A DNA stretch of 64,000 nt from JADGHX01 sp963837755 (GTDB lineage: Bacteria > Pseudomonadota > Gammaproteobacteria > Steroidobacterales > Steroidobacteraceae), in the NCBI GenBank assembly GCA_963837755.1, contig CAWIOP010000001.1:1798001-1862000 (forward strand). The letters run 5' to 3'. Below, piece after piece: positions 19,450-26,897 of the stretch. The notes beneath the pieces were generated by a model. The model made no database searches. It saw nothing but the letters and a program-made list of their open reading frames with translations, and was not told the DNA's origin. Position 1 is the first letter of the stretch. Each line of letters opens with the position of its first letter. The translations under genes and the position numbers were made by a program.

Positions 19450-19899
19450 TTGCGTACCTACGCCAAGACCCCCGCCCAAATTGCCAAGCTCTCCCCCGAG
19501 CAATACCGCGTCACGCAACAGAACGGCACCGAGCGCCCTGGAACCGGTGAGTACCTGGATAACAAGGAGCCGGGAATCTACGTGGACGTCGTGTCCGGCG
19601 AGCCCCTGTTCGCCTCGTCGGACAAATATGAATCCGGCTGCGGCTGGCCAGCCTTCACGAAGCCTATCGAGCCTGCCAACGTGAACGAGCTGCGAGACAC
19701 GACGCACGGCATGACTCGCACCGAGGTGCGCTCCGCGCACGGCGACAGTCACCTCGGCCATGTCTTCACTGATGGTCCGGCCGATCGCGGTGGACACCGT
19801 TACTGCATCAACTCCGCTTCGCTGCGTTTCGTGCATCGTGACGACATGGAGGCGCAGGGATACGGGGCTTATCTGAATCAGGTGGAGGACGTCCGATGA
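19450..19899 (+). CDS. msrB: Peptide methionine-(R)-S-oxide reductase MsrB
   Basis: 149 aa from a TTG at 19450, chosen because GGGAG sits 7 nt upstream; the frame is open further 5'. Motifs include YRVTQQNGTE, SSDKYESGCGWPAF, SHLGHVFTDGP and the catalytic Cys in RYCINSASLRF. The CxxC zinc pairs of other MsrBs are absent, so it is a zinc-free form. It reduces the R epimer of methionine sulfoxide. Its stop overlaps the start of the msrA remnant (ATGA), the remains of an msrBA operon. Confidence 0.9.
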   Translation: MRTYAKTPAQIAKLSPEQYRVTQQNGTERPGTGEYLDNKEPGIYVDVVSGEPLFASSDKYESGCGWPAFTKPIEPANVNELRDTTHGMTRTEVRSAHGDSHLGHVFTDGPADRGGHRYCINSASLRFVHRDDMEAQGYGAYLNQVEDVR

Positions 19900-20225
19900 C
19901 AACCGAATGTGCCGTTCTTGCCGCAGGCTGCTTCTGGGGCATCCAGGATCTCGTTCGCCGCCGCGAACGGGCGCTGCGCATGACGGTGCAGAGCCTGGCA
20001 CGTGAATTCGGGCCACAGGGTATTCACTTCGCTCACGTCATCATTGATGGGGTGATCGATGGTGATCGGGCTCGCGCGGCCATCCCGGAAGTGGAGAGTC
20101 GTTTTGCAGACGACGGCATGCTCAAACCCGACCACATTGCCGAGACCTATCTTGCCTTGCATCGACAACACCGCACGGCCTGGACGCACGAGCTCGATCT
20201 GCGGCCGTGGATCGAGAGGTTCTGA
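19896..20225 (+). pseudogene. msrA: MsrA N-terminus fused to the C-terminus of an SDR
   Basis: 109 codons in one frame. Residues 1-20 (CAVLAAGCFWGIQDL) are the start of peptide methionine-(S)-S-oxide reductase, including its catalytic GCFWG. From about residue 25 the protein is the end of a short-chain dehydrogenase: LRMTVQSLAREFGPQGIHFAHVIIDG, then MLKPDHIAETYLALHRQ and RTAWTHELDLRPW. Neither part can be catalytic alone: MsrA lacks its fold, and the SDR lacks its Rossmann motif and YxxxK. A deletion has joined two genes in frame. It keeps the ATGA overlap with msrB and so is probably still translated. Confidence 0.8.
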
Positions 20226-20264
20226 CCCGCGGTAGCCGCGCTGCTCAGCACGCCTACGCTATCC

Positions 20265-20720
20265 GACGCGCGTTGCGGCATGGCACCGTCGACCCAGGCG
20301 CCGATCTGAGCCGCCTTTCCGCGTTGGACATCGCGCGCGAATCCCGGTGGAATCTCAACCGCCAACGTCAGCTCACCGCTGCGCATGCGCCGGTCCAGAT
20401 CCGCGTAATCAGCAATCGGCGCGCGTTCGATGAAGTACCGTGATCCGGACATGTTCAGCGCGTAATCGCGACTGAGGCCGGTCTGGTCGCGGTCGAGCAC
20501 GGCGAAGCTCAAATTCTCGACATCCTCTTCCCGGCGTGCATCAGTGAAATGCGGTCACACCGGGCACCCTCGCTCATGAGGTGCGTGGAGATGAAGATGG
20601 TGACCCCATCAATCGCCGTCGCTCGGCGGCAGAAGACCCGTCAGCATCTTCATCGTTGTAGTCTTGCCGCAGCCGTTGGATCCCAGGAATCAGGGCGGCC
20701 GACACCTCGACACGCGTCGC
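20265..20720 (-). pseudogene. rbbA: RbbA-type ABC exporter remnant
   Basis: On the minus strand, FLGSNGCGKTTTMKMLTGLL (Walker A) is followed, after a stop and a shift, by VTIFISTHLMSEGARCDRI (H-loop region), joined without the Q-loop, signature and Walker B. It continues in another frame into the permease N-terminus SFAVLDRDQTGLSRDYALN ... DLDRRMRSGELTLAVEIPPG ... WVDGAMPQRA. This order, ATPase then ABC-2 permease with that wording, matches RbbA/YhiH-type fused exporters. More than 80% of the gene is gone. Confidence 0.75.
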
Positions 20721-20753
20721 CGGAGGATACTGAGCCACCGAGGCTTGCGCGCT

Positions 20754-21620
20754 TCAGCTCGCCAGGGACGTGACGGCGTCGGCGAGGCCCATGGTCACCT
20801 GCGCCAGCGCCGCGTAGTTCAGCTTCTCCGGCGTGTCTGTCGGCGCGTGGTAGTGCGCGTAACGGTAGAAGGCTGTGTCGGTCACCATCACCGCCGGATA
20901 ACCCACGCGCCAGAACGAGAGCTGATCGCTCCAGGAGATGCCGGGCACGATCGCAGGACTTGCGAGCCGCTCAGATGGAAAGGTGCAGTGTGATCGGAAC
21001 GCATCGTGGAGCCGCACGAGCGCCCGGCGCGATCGCAGGTTCGATACGAAGGCGATGAAGTTTCCGCGTTGGGGGTAGAACAACTCGAGGAAGGGCGGAT
21101 AGCGCTGACTCTTCGACCCGACCGAGTAGTAGCCCAGCATCTCGAGCGATATCATCATTTTGATGTCGTCGCCCCGTGCGCGGGCGGCACGTGCGTAGAC
21201 TGCACTTCCCATCTGACGGGAATAGAAGAACGGCGGCTCTTCGTTCACGAATGCCACGCAGCGAACGGTGCTTCGCAGGGGCCGTCCGGACAGGAGCCGC
21301 GCGATTTCAATCATCGCCGCGACGCCGCTTGCATTGTCGTCCGCGCCAGGGCTGCCTTCGACCGTATCGTAGTGGGCTCCGATGAGCACGATTTCGCGCG
21401 CTCGATCGCCTCCGCGGTGCTCGACTGCAAGATTGGCGCACTCGGACCCATTCACTTCATAGGATTGCAGATGCACCTCATGGCCTGCGCGCGCAAGATT
21501 GTCTTCGATATAGCTCGCCGCCGCCGCGAGCGCATGCGGCCGGCGGGTATGACGCTCGCCAATCTCCATCGCCAGGACGTTGACGTGATCTCGCAGGCGA
21601 TCGGCCAAGGAATTGCTCAT
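20754..21620 (-). CDS. M28-family zinc aminopeptidase-like protein
   Basis: 288 aa from the ATG at 21620 (MSNSLADRLRDH). A longer frame to 21707 exists but its extra residues look non-coding. Zinc and catalytic motifs are present: GAHYDTVEGSPGADDNASG (His and bridging Asp), FVNEEPPFF (Glu pair), SLEMLGYYS and the C-terminal HYHAPTDTPEKLNY with the last His ligand. No clear signal peptide, so it may act in the cytoplasm. Intact, next to a string of remnants. Confidence 0.85.
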   Translation of the reverse strand: MSNSLADRLRDHVNVLAMEIGERHTRRPHALAAAASYIEDNLARAGHEVHLQSYEVNGSECANLAVEHRGGDRAREIVLIGAHYDTVEGSPGADDNASGVAAMIEIARLLSGRPLRSTVRCVAFVNEEPPFFYSRQMGSAVYARAARARGDDIKMMISLEMLGYYSVGSKSQRYPPFLELFYPQRGNFIAFVSNLRSRRALVRLHDAFRSHCTFPSERLASPAIVPGISWSDQLSFWRVGYPAVMVTDTAFYRYAHYHAPTDTPEKLNYAALAQVTMGLADAVTSLAS

Positions 21621-21754
21621 CTGACCGCTGCAGGTTGGCTTGACGCCAATCGGCGAACTATCGCCCGCGTTTCGCCCTTCAGGGAACTCTGGGCCTGACG
21701 CTTCCACTGCGTGAAGAGGCGGCTAGCGGGCGCGTTCCACCCGCAAGCCTGCCA

Positions 21755-21905
21755 GCTTCGATCGAGAACCGTCACGTCCCGGGCGACCTGCTCGAGCCGG
21801 GGCGGCCCGATCGGATCTGCCGTATCGATCGGATTGCGAAGCGCGAGCAAGACCGTGCGGTCGAAGGTGCGTGTGTCGCCTTCGACCACTTCGTCGAGCT
21901 CGATG
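21755..21905 (-). pseudogene. PAP2 phosphatase N-terminal remnant
   Basis: About 50 residues, with EGDTRTFDRTVLLALRNP, then DTADPIGPPRLEQVARDVTVL, match the N-terminal cytoplasmic segment of PAP2-superfamily membrane phosphatases (undecaprenyl-pyrophosphatase type). The membrane part and the KxxxxxxRP/PSGH motifs are missing. It runs in frame into unrelated sequence. Confidence 0.5.
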
Positions 21906-21969
21906 CAACGCAGCCGCGCAATGTGCTCCCGGTGAAGCTGCACGCAATCGCTGAAGCTCGTCATGCGCA

Positions 21970-22250
21970 TGCGCTCCTGCCGCAAGAACTCCCGATAGTC
22001 GGGGAGGTAGGTTTTCGGGCGATGCCGAGCAGAGCGCCACGATGGATGACGAGCGCGCAATTGAACAACCGTTGCTCCGACCGCACTGTTGCTCCGATGA
22101 CGAGCAGCGCATGCAGCGCACGGCTCGCTTCGATGATCGAGCTGACCGCGGACTCGACCGCATCGAGCAGCGCATCCTGAAGCGTGAGATCCTCGATCGA
22201 ATACGCGGATAGCCCGAGCTCCGGGAAGAGGACGCACGAAACCGCGCGTA
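21970..22250 (-). pseudogene. nadE: Glutamine-dependent NAD synthetase (nitrilase-domain) remnant
   Basis: Minus-strand pieces FPELGLSAYSIEDLTLQDAL (with the nitrilase catalytic Glu), LLVIGATVRSEQRLFNCAL and VIHRGALLGIAR followed after a one-base shift by KTYLPDYREF (catalytic Lys region) match the N-terminal glutaminase domain of NadE. The Cys region and the whole synthetase domain are missing. It joins the PAP2 remnant downstream. Confidence 0.7.
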
Positions 22251-22290
22251 TAGATGGAGTGGAACAAATCAGCTGCGCTCAGGTGCGGTT

Positions 22291-22323
22291 GCCGCGAACG
22301 TGCCGCGAACGTGCCGCGACCGT
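22291..22323. repeat. Three tandem copies of an 11-bp unit
   Basis: Unit gccgcgaacgt, two exact copies and one with a single change, in the 250-bp gap before the CheR gene. It may be a slippage product or a clustered protein-binding site. The rest of the gap (22262-22510) shows no gene. Confidence 0.6.
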
Positions 22324-22510
22324 CAGCGATGGCTAATCGGTCTCGCGGCGAGGCCGCAACAGTGGCATTGCGTTCGGATTCCGACCCGACGTGGCAGGAT
22401 ACCGACCGCTAAGCACGGAAGCACGTTAAAGTGTTCCGCGGTGAAGCCGGACGATCTGGGGTAGTGAGCTGGGTAGCGAGCGGAATCTCGACCTTTCGTA
22501 CGGGCGCAGC

Positions 22511-23383
22511 ATGAACGATGCGGATTGCGTGGCCTTTCTCCAATGGGCATTGCCGAAGATGCAACTGGCGTGGCCGGGCTTTCGCAAAGTGCGAAGGAGC
22601 GTGTGCAAACGCATCGACAGACGATTTCGAGAGCTCGGGCTCAGCGAACTCGCCGCATATCGCGACCGCCTCGAATCCGACCCGTTCGAGTGGGAAGTGC
22701 TGCGGGGTTGTTGTGCGATCCCGATATCGAGATTCTATCGGGATCGGGCAGTGTTCGAGGCTCTCGAGCACGTGGTTCTGCCGGCGCTCGCCTCGAGCGC
22801 GGAGCAGCGCGCAGATACCAAGCTGGAGTGCTGGAGTGCGGGTTGTGCATCGGGCGAGGAGGCGTACACGCTGTCGATACTGTGGCGACTGAGGCTTGCC
22901 GAAAGGCACCCGCATCTCGACTTGCGAGTGTTCGCGACGGACATCGACCCGGCTTTGCTGAAGCGCGCATCCGCAGCATGCTACCGCGCGAGTACGCTCA
23001 AGGAGCTGCCACTCGCGTGGCGTGACCAGGCGTTCGACAGACGCGAAGGCCAGTATTGCCTGCGGGCGCCGTATCGCGAGGCAGTCCGAATCGTACGGGA
23101 GGACATGTGCGAAGCGCTGCCGGAGCAGCGCTTCGACCTCGTCTTGTGCCGAAATGTCGTATTCACGTACTTCTCATTCGAGCTGCAGATGCGGCTGGCG
23201 CGGCAGCTCATCGGCAGGCTATACCCAGGCGGCGCCCTGGTCATCGGACTCCACGAGAGTCTGCCGACCGGCGTAGAGAACGTTGAGCTATGGCCGAATG
23301 CGCGAGCGGTGTTCCGTCGCACCGTTACCCCTGCATCGGCGCAGCCTTCATCGGCTGACGAGCAGCTATGGCACGAGCCGTAG
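22511..23383 (+). CDS. CheR-type SAM-dependent methyltransferase, orphan
   Basis: 290 aa. The CheR helical N-terminal domain precedes the methyltransferase fold. SAM-binding motif I is ECWSAGCASGEEAYTL, followed by RVFATDIDPALLKRA and FDLVLCRNVVFTYF. CheR proteins methylate glutamates of chemoreceptors, but no chemoreceptor, CheB or other chemotaxis gene is nearby, so the substrate is open. Its last 16 bases overlap the DUF3175 gene, indicating co-translation. Confidence 0.85.
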   Translation: MNDADCVAFLQWALPKMQLAWPGFRKVRRSVCKRIDRRFRELGLSELAAYRDRLESDPFEWEVLRGCCAIPISRFYRDRAVFEALEHVVLPALASSAEQRADTKLECWSAGCASGEEAYTLSILWRLRLAERHPHLDLRVFATDIDPALLKRASAACYRASTLKELPLAWRDQAFDRREGQYCLRAPYREAVRIVREDMCEALPEQRFDLVLCRNVVFTYFSFELQMRLARQLIGRLYPGGALVIGLHESLPTGVENVELWPNARAVFRRTVTPASAQPSSADEQLWHEP

Positions 23384-23679
23384 AAAGGGCCACCGCAGAG
23401 AAGGGGAGGAAGTACTGGTCCGCAGACGTGACCCGTAAGAGCAATGCGCTTGACCTCGAGCCCGGAGTGTTCACGTGGAGCGATCCGAAACGCATCGCGC
23501 AATCGCTCAAGCGATCCGCGGAAGTCAGCGTGCGACGCAAGGGAACACCGCTCCAGTCGGCAATGTCGATGCTCAACTTCTACGTTAACCGCGCCGGCAC
23601 CAACCTTGACGATGCGCAGCGTCGCGTCCTGGAACAAGCCAAAGGGGAGCTCAGGGGATTGTTCAAGGGGAATCAGTAA
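23368..23679 (+). CDS. DUF3175 protein
   Basis: 103 aa. RKYWSADVTRKSNALDLEPG ... FTWSDPKRIAQSLKRSAE ... SAMSMLNFYVNRAGTNL is the DUF3175 pattern: a small basic protein of unknown function. It starts inside the 3' end of the CheR gene. Its charged, DNA-ligand-like composition is suggestive only. Confidence 0.8.
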   Translation: MARAVERATAEKGRKYWSADVTRKSNALDLEPGVFTWSDPKRIAQSLKRSAEVSVRRKGTPLQSAMSMLNFYVNRAGTNLDDAQRRVLEQAKGELRGLFKGNQ

Positions 23680-23817
23680 CGGGCATCGGACTCATGCACT
23701 TTCGCGCACCACGGCTCCGGTGCTCTGGTCGTCGGCACGAGCGGTCAGTGATAACCGTAGCTGCGCGGCTGGCGCGTCAGAGGTGCCGATCCGCTGCACC
23801 CTAAGGAACACCACCCG

Positions 23818-24348
23818 ATGCGCCGCGGAACACCGCCGCACCGACTGCCCGTTGGTACAGTCGTGCTCTTGCCCATTCAACCCGTCGACCCGGCTGCGCT
23901 GGCGCAGATCGTCGAGCAGCTTCGGTCGCGCGGCATCGAAGCAGAAACTGGGCAGCCGATCCAACCGCCACATCGCGCGTACGACGCCCGCCGGCGGCAG
24001 TTCAGAGCCGACTTGCTGCTCGAACGCGTCGCGCGCTCGGATTCTCGACCGGTGCTTGGCATAACCGACGCTGACTGCTATGTCGGTGACCTGAATTTTG
24101 TCTTCGGCATAGCGGAGGTAAGCGGCGGGGCGGCCGTCGTATCCTTGCACCGTCTGGGAGACGGCGTTGCGCCTCACACGTTTCTCGCGCGTGCCATGAA
24201 GGAGGTCTTTCACGAGCTGGGACATGCGTGTGGGCTCGGGCACTGCACGAATCCACGCTGTGTGATGCACTTCAGCAACTCTCTGGCGGACACGGACGCG
24301 AAGGACGAGCAACTCTGCGCCGCATGCATGCAACGTCTTCGAAGATGA
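23818..24348 (+). CDS. Archaemetzincin-type zinc metalloprotease
   Basis: 176 aa; ATG at 23818 with AAGGA 10 nt upstream. The active site is textbook: KEVFHELGHACGLGHC with HExxHxxGxxH, followed by the second metal site CTNPRCVMHFSNS and CAACM (a four-Cys zinc site). GITDADCYVGDLNFVFG is the conserved strand before it. Archaemetzincins are small metzincin peptidases of unknown physiological substrate, sporadic in bacteria. Confidence 0.9.
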   Translation: MRRGTPPHRLPVGTVVLLPIQPVDPAALAQIVEQLRSRGIEAETGQPIQPPHRAYDARRRQFRADLLLERVARSDSRPVLGITDADCYVGDLNFVFGIAEVSGGAAVVSLHRLGDGVAPHTFLARAMKEVFHELGHACGLGHCTNPRCVMHFSNSLADTDAKDEQLCAACMQRLRR

Positions 24349-24357
24349 GTGCCCGTC

Positions 24358-24385
24358 CTTTGCCCGGCCGAGCGACCGGGTAAAG
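24358..24385. terminator. Bidirectional terminator between convergent genes
   Basis: CTTTGCCCGG and CCGGGTAAAG form a 10-bp stem (one G-U) with an 8-nt loop, 9 bases after the archaemetzincin stop. It also faces the 3' end of the SagB-type gene. Confidence 0.6.
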
Positions 24386-24478
24386 CCACGAACCGGGTCG
24401 AGCTTGCGTCCGGAAGCTATTGCGTGGGCGCCCGTGATTCCACGGCCATTGTTCGCAATATCGAGTATTCCCGCGCCC

Positions 24479-25081
24479 CTATGTCGATGTGGTTGAAGGC
24501 CAGCCGATGGGTACTAGATAGGCGGGCGCTTCGTTCCTGCTGAGCTCGAGCGTCCGAGCGACTGCATCATCGTCGAAAGCCCCGACGGGTGTGCCACCGA
24601 GATTCAGGCCGGCCGCCATCAGCAAGAGATTCTGCGCGGCGTGCCCAGCTTCGAGGTGCACGTAACGCAATGCCCGATTCCCGTATTTGCTTTCTGTGCG
24701 ATTGGGCAATGCCACGATCGCGAAAATGCACGCGGCGCTCGCAAGCCAACTCTGTTCGTATGCTGCGTGCGCGAGCCGGGTGCGTATGTCGGCGGCTGTG
24801 CGCTGCGATACAGCGTGAGTGGCCGGCCGATAGCGGAACGTGCCGTCCTGAGTGGCAATGTCGAGCTCCAGAGGGTAGAGGGCTCCAGCGGACGGGACAG
24901 TGCGCAGCGCGGAGACATTGTCGGTGATGCCCTGGGCGGCCCAGGCGAGTTGACCGATCTCGCGCCAACTCAGACCGCCGCTCCTGTACGCGCGAACCGA
25001 GCGCCGGCGGCGCATCGTGTCAAGGAGTGAGATGCCCGCAAGCTCATCAACATCCGGAAGCGCAATTGAACGGGTGGACAC
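24479..25081 (-). CDS. SagB/ThcOx-type nitroreductase-family oxidoreductase
   Basis: 200 aa from the GTG at 25081, chosen because GGGGAGG lies just upstream. Family motifs are RRRRSVRAY (FMN phosphate), TVPSAGALYPLEL, GHAAQNLLLMAAGLNLG and a C-terminal PAYLVPIG. SagB-type enzymes oxidise azolines in RiPP maturation, but many stand-alone members have other roles. No YcaO or precursor peptide is visible here. It begins 16 bp after the THUMP gene and is probably co-transcribed with it. Confidence 0.85.
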   Translation of the reverse strand: MSTRSIALPDVDELAGISLLDTMRRRRSVRAYRSGGLSWREIGQLAWAAQGITDNVSALRTVPSAGALYPLELDIATQDGTFRYRPATHAVSQRTAADIRTRLAHAAYEQSWLASAACIFAIVALPNRTESKYGNRALRYVHLEAGHAAQNLLLMAAGLNLGGTPVGAFDDDAVARTLELSRNEAPAYLVPIGWPSTTST

Positions 25082-25097
25082 GAACCTCCCCACGCGG

Positions 25098-25655
25098 TCA
25101 TGAAATCCGCGAACTGTGAGCGTGTGCCTCACCGGTAAGCCGTAGCTCCTTGGGTGCGGCACTCGAGAAGATCTCGTCCGCTCGCAGCACGCAGACGCCG
25201 ACTCTGGTGCCGAGGACATCCACGCGCACGAGCTTGTCAGGATGCTCAAGGTCGACCTTGCGATCGATCGCCCGTGCCAGGTGAGTCACTATCTCCGGCG
25301 TGCGATAGCGCTGCCAGCCATGACGGTCGACCTTCATTGACCACGTCTCGTCCGAGGCAATCAGTCCACGAACCTTCTGTGCAAGCAACTCATGCAGCCT
25401 GTCGAGGTCGGGCTCGCACCAGAAGTCAACGGGAATCCACTTGATTGCGTGCTCGAACACGAAGCCGTGCCGAAGGAGCTCACGGCAGCGACGCACGACC
25501 TCCCGTCCATCGAGGGCGGTGTGTACGAGTGCAATGCCCGGTACGTCCGTACGCTCCACTAGCGCATGCTCGTCGCCAAGGTGTCGCAGCGTGCGCAGGA
25601 TCTCGCGCCTCGCTTTGCCGTAATGGCCTCGTTGATGAGAGACGAGCAGATCCAT
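25098..25655 (-). CDS. Stand-alone THUMP-domain protein
   Basis: 185 aa; ATG at 25655 with GGGAGG 7 nt upstream. MDLLVSHQRGHYGKARREIL opens a THUMP/NFLD module. The core is FVFEHAIKWIPVDFWCEPDLDRL ... MKVDRHGWQRYRTPEIVTHLARAIDRKVDLEHPDKLVRVDVLG. It resembles Tan1-like and archaeal THUMP proteins, which bind the tRNA acceptor arm and present the RNA to a partner modification enzyme. No catalytic domain is attached. The adjacent SagB-type flavoenzyme is the only nearby candidate partner, which is speculative. Confidence 0.75.
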   Translation of the reverse strand: MDLLVSHQRGHYGKARREILRTLRHLGDEHALVERTDVPGIALVHTALDGREVVRRCRELLRHGFVFEHAIKWIPVDFWCEPDLDRLHELLAQKVRGLIASDETWSMKVDRHGWQRYRTPEIVTHLARAIDRKVDLEHPDKLVRVDVLGTRVGVCVLRADEIFSSAAPKELRLTGEAHAHSSRIS

Positions 25656-25773
25656 AACGAGCACCTCCCGAAATCGAGCTATACGTGCGTGCAGCCTGTT
25701 TGCACCCCGTCGAGCTCGATCTCGTGGGGACCCCGCTGGCCGGGCGTCCGAAGAACAGTCGATCGCGTCGATG

Positions 25774-26064
25774 TCACAACCCGCCGACGATCTTGCGGAA
25801 CTCCTCTTCCGTGAAGGCGCGGAGAGTCTCGGTCCGTACGTTGCCTTGAGTCGCCAGGGACAATGATGCCTTCGCGGCGGTCACATCGTCCGGAGCCTCC
25901 GAGATGACGACCGCGTCGTACCGGCCGCAGACCAGGTAGAAGTCTTTCAGCTTCGCGCCCATCTTCTCGAACGCCTTGCGCGCCGCGTCGAGTCGACCCG
26001 GACTCTCCTTGACGCTCTCAATCCCCTTCTGCGTGTATCGAAGTAGCGAGATGTACGTGGACAT
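25774..26064 (-). CDS. GYD-domain protein
   Basis: 96 aa; ATG at 26064 with GGAGGG upstream. STYISLLRYTQKGIESVKE, DFYLVCGRYDAVVISEAPDD and a final EFRKIV fit the GYD family (dimeric alpha/beta-barrel fold, function unknown). Confidence 0.85.
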   Translation of the reverse strand: MSTYISLLRYTQKGIESVKESPGRLDAARKAFEKMGAKLKDFYLVCGRYDAVVISEAPDDVTAAKASLSLATQGNVRTETLRAFTEEEFRKIVGGL

Positions 26065-26130
26065 GAGCGGCCCTCCTTCGAAGAGAGCCCTGGGTCGCAA
26101 CCGACCCAGGGCCTGCAGTTGCGAGCGCAG

Positions 26131-26307
26131 CTAAAGGACTTCCTCAGGCTCGTGCACGACTTCGCCGCGGCGCGTGCTCGCGCGTTCGGGTGCCGGGCGA
26201 ATCGGTGGTATGTCCGGGCGAGCGCGCACGACCTCGGGCGTGTCCTCCTCGCGCTTCTGCGCCTTCTGCTTCGCCCATGATTTGAAGAATCTCAGCTCGT
26301 AGCACAT
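26131..26307 (-). CDS. 58-residue hypothetical protein
   Basis: A small gene with a strong ribosome site (AAGGAGA, 7 nt before the ATG at 26307). It reads MCYELRFFKSWAKQKAQKRE, then a proline- and arginine-rich acidic/basic tail, ending HEPEEVL and a TAG. It lies 66 bp from GYD and 96 bp from the FmdB gene on the same strand. The N-terminal amphipathic, basic segment could sit on a membrane or nucleic acid. No family recognised. Confidence 0.65.
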   Translation of the reverse strand: MCYELRFFKSWAKQKAQKREEDTPEVVRARPDIPPIRPAPERASTRRGEVVHEPEEVL

Positions 26308-26403
26308 GACACATCTCCTTGCGGGGTTCGGTCGCGGGCGTCCCGCAGTCCGGGAATAGCGCTGCGGGTGTCCAGCGAGGGGCCCGCTATTGATCCAGTC
26401 GCG

Positions 26404-26568
26404 TCAGCTCTTCTTCGAAGTCACGGCATAGAAATCAGCGAGCACGGGCTCAACCTCCTCGCTCTTGCAGTTCGGACAAGGCGGGTGGGACGTCTCGTGC
26501 TCGGTGATGTGCTGCTGACGCTCGAAGATCGTGCCGCACTTCGTACACCGGAACTCATAGGTCGGCAT
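26404..26568 (-). CDS. FmdB-family zinc-ribbon protein
   Basis: 54 aa; ATG at 26568 with GGAGG 7 nt upstream. MPTYEFRCTKCGTIFERQQH, then CPNCKSEEVEPVL, gives the two CxxC knuckles of the FmdB putative regulatory zinc ribbon. First gene of the minus-strand series FmdB, 58-aa protein, GYD, THUMP, SagB. Confidence 0.85.
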   Translation of the reverse strand: MPTYEFRCTKCGTIFERQQHITEHETSHPPCPNCKSEEVEPVLADFYAVTSKKS

Positions 26569-26897
26569 AACGGTGCCTCCAGGCAAGGAGCTCGTGCGTG
26601 CTCGCGGTCCGCGCACGAAGCACGCGCTCCGCGCCGGAACTCAGTGTACGCCCACGACTCACGAGTCACCGCCGACGACTCGGCTCAGTCGGCGCCAGAG
26701 GTACGGGCAGCCAGCGCGGTTGGCCGCGACCGTCGGCGGAAAGGACCGCGCGACGCCTATGCCTGCCGCAAGGAACAGGCCCGATCCGAATCGCACAGGA
26801 ACAGCTTCAGCCGGGCACGATTCGGCTCAGTTGGTGGTGGAGGTCGCAGCGGCCGCGCGAGGTCCGGAAGCGGAAGAACGACATTCTGGCAGGGGCA
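26569..26897. other. Gap: likely promoter region of the FmdB series
   Basis: 330 bases without a supportable gene between the nitrilase-like gene and the FmdB gene, both on the minus strand. No clear sigma-70 boxes or hairpins seen. Confidence 0.4.
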
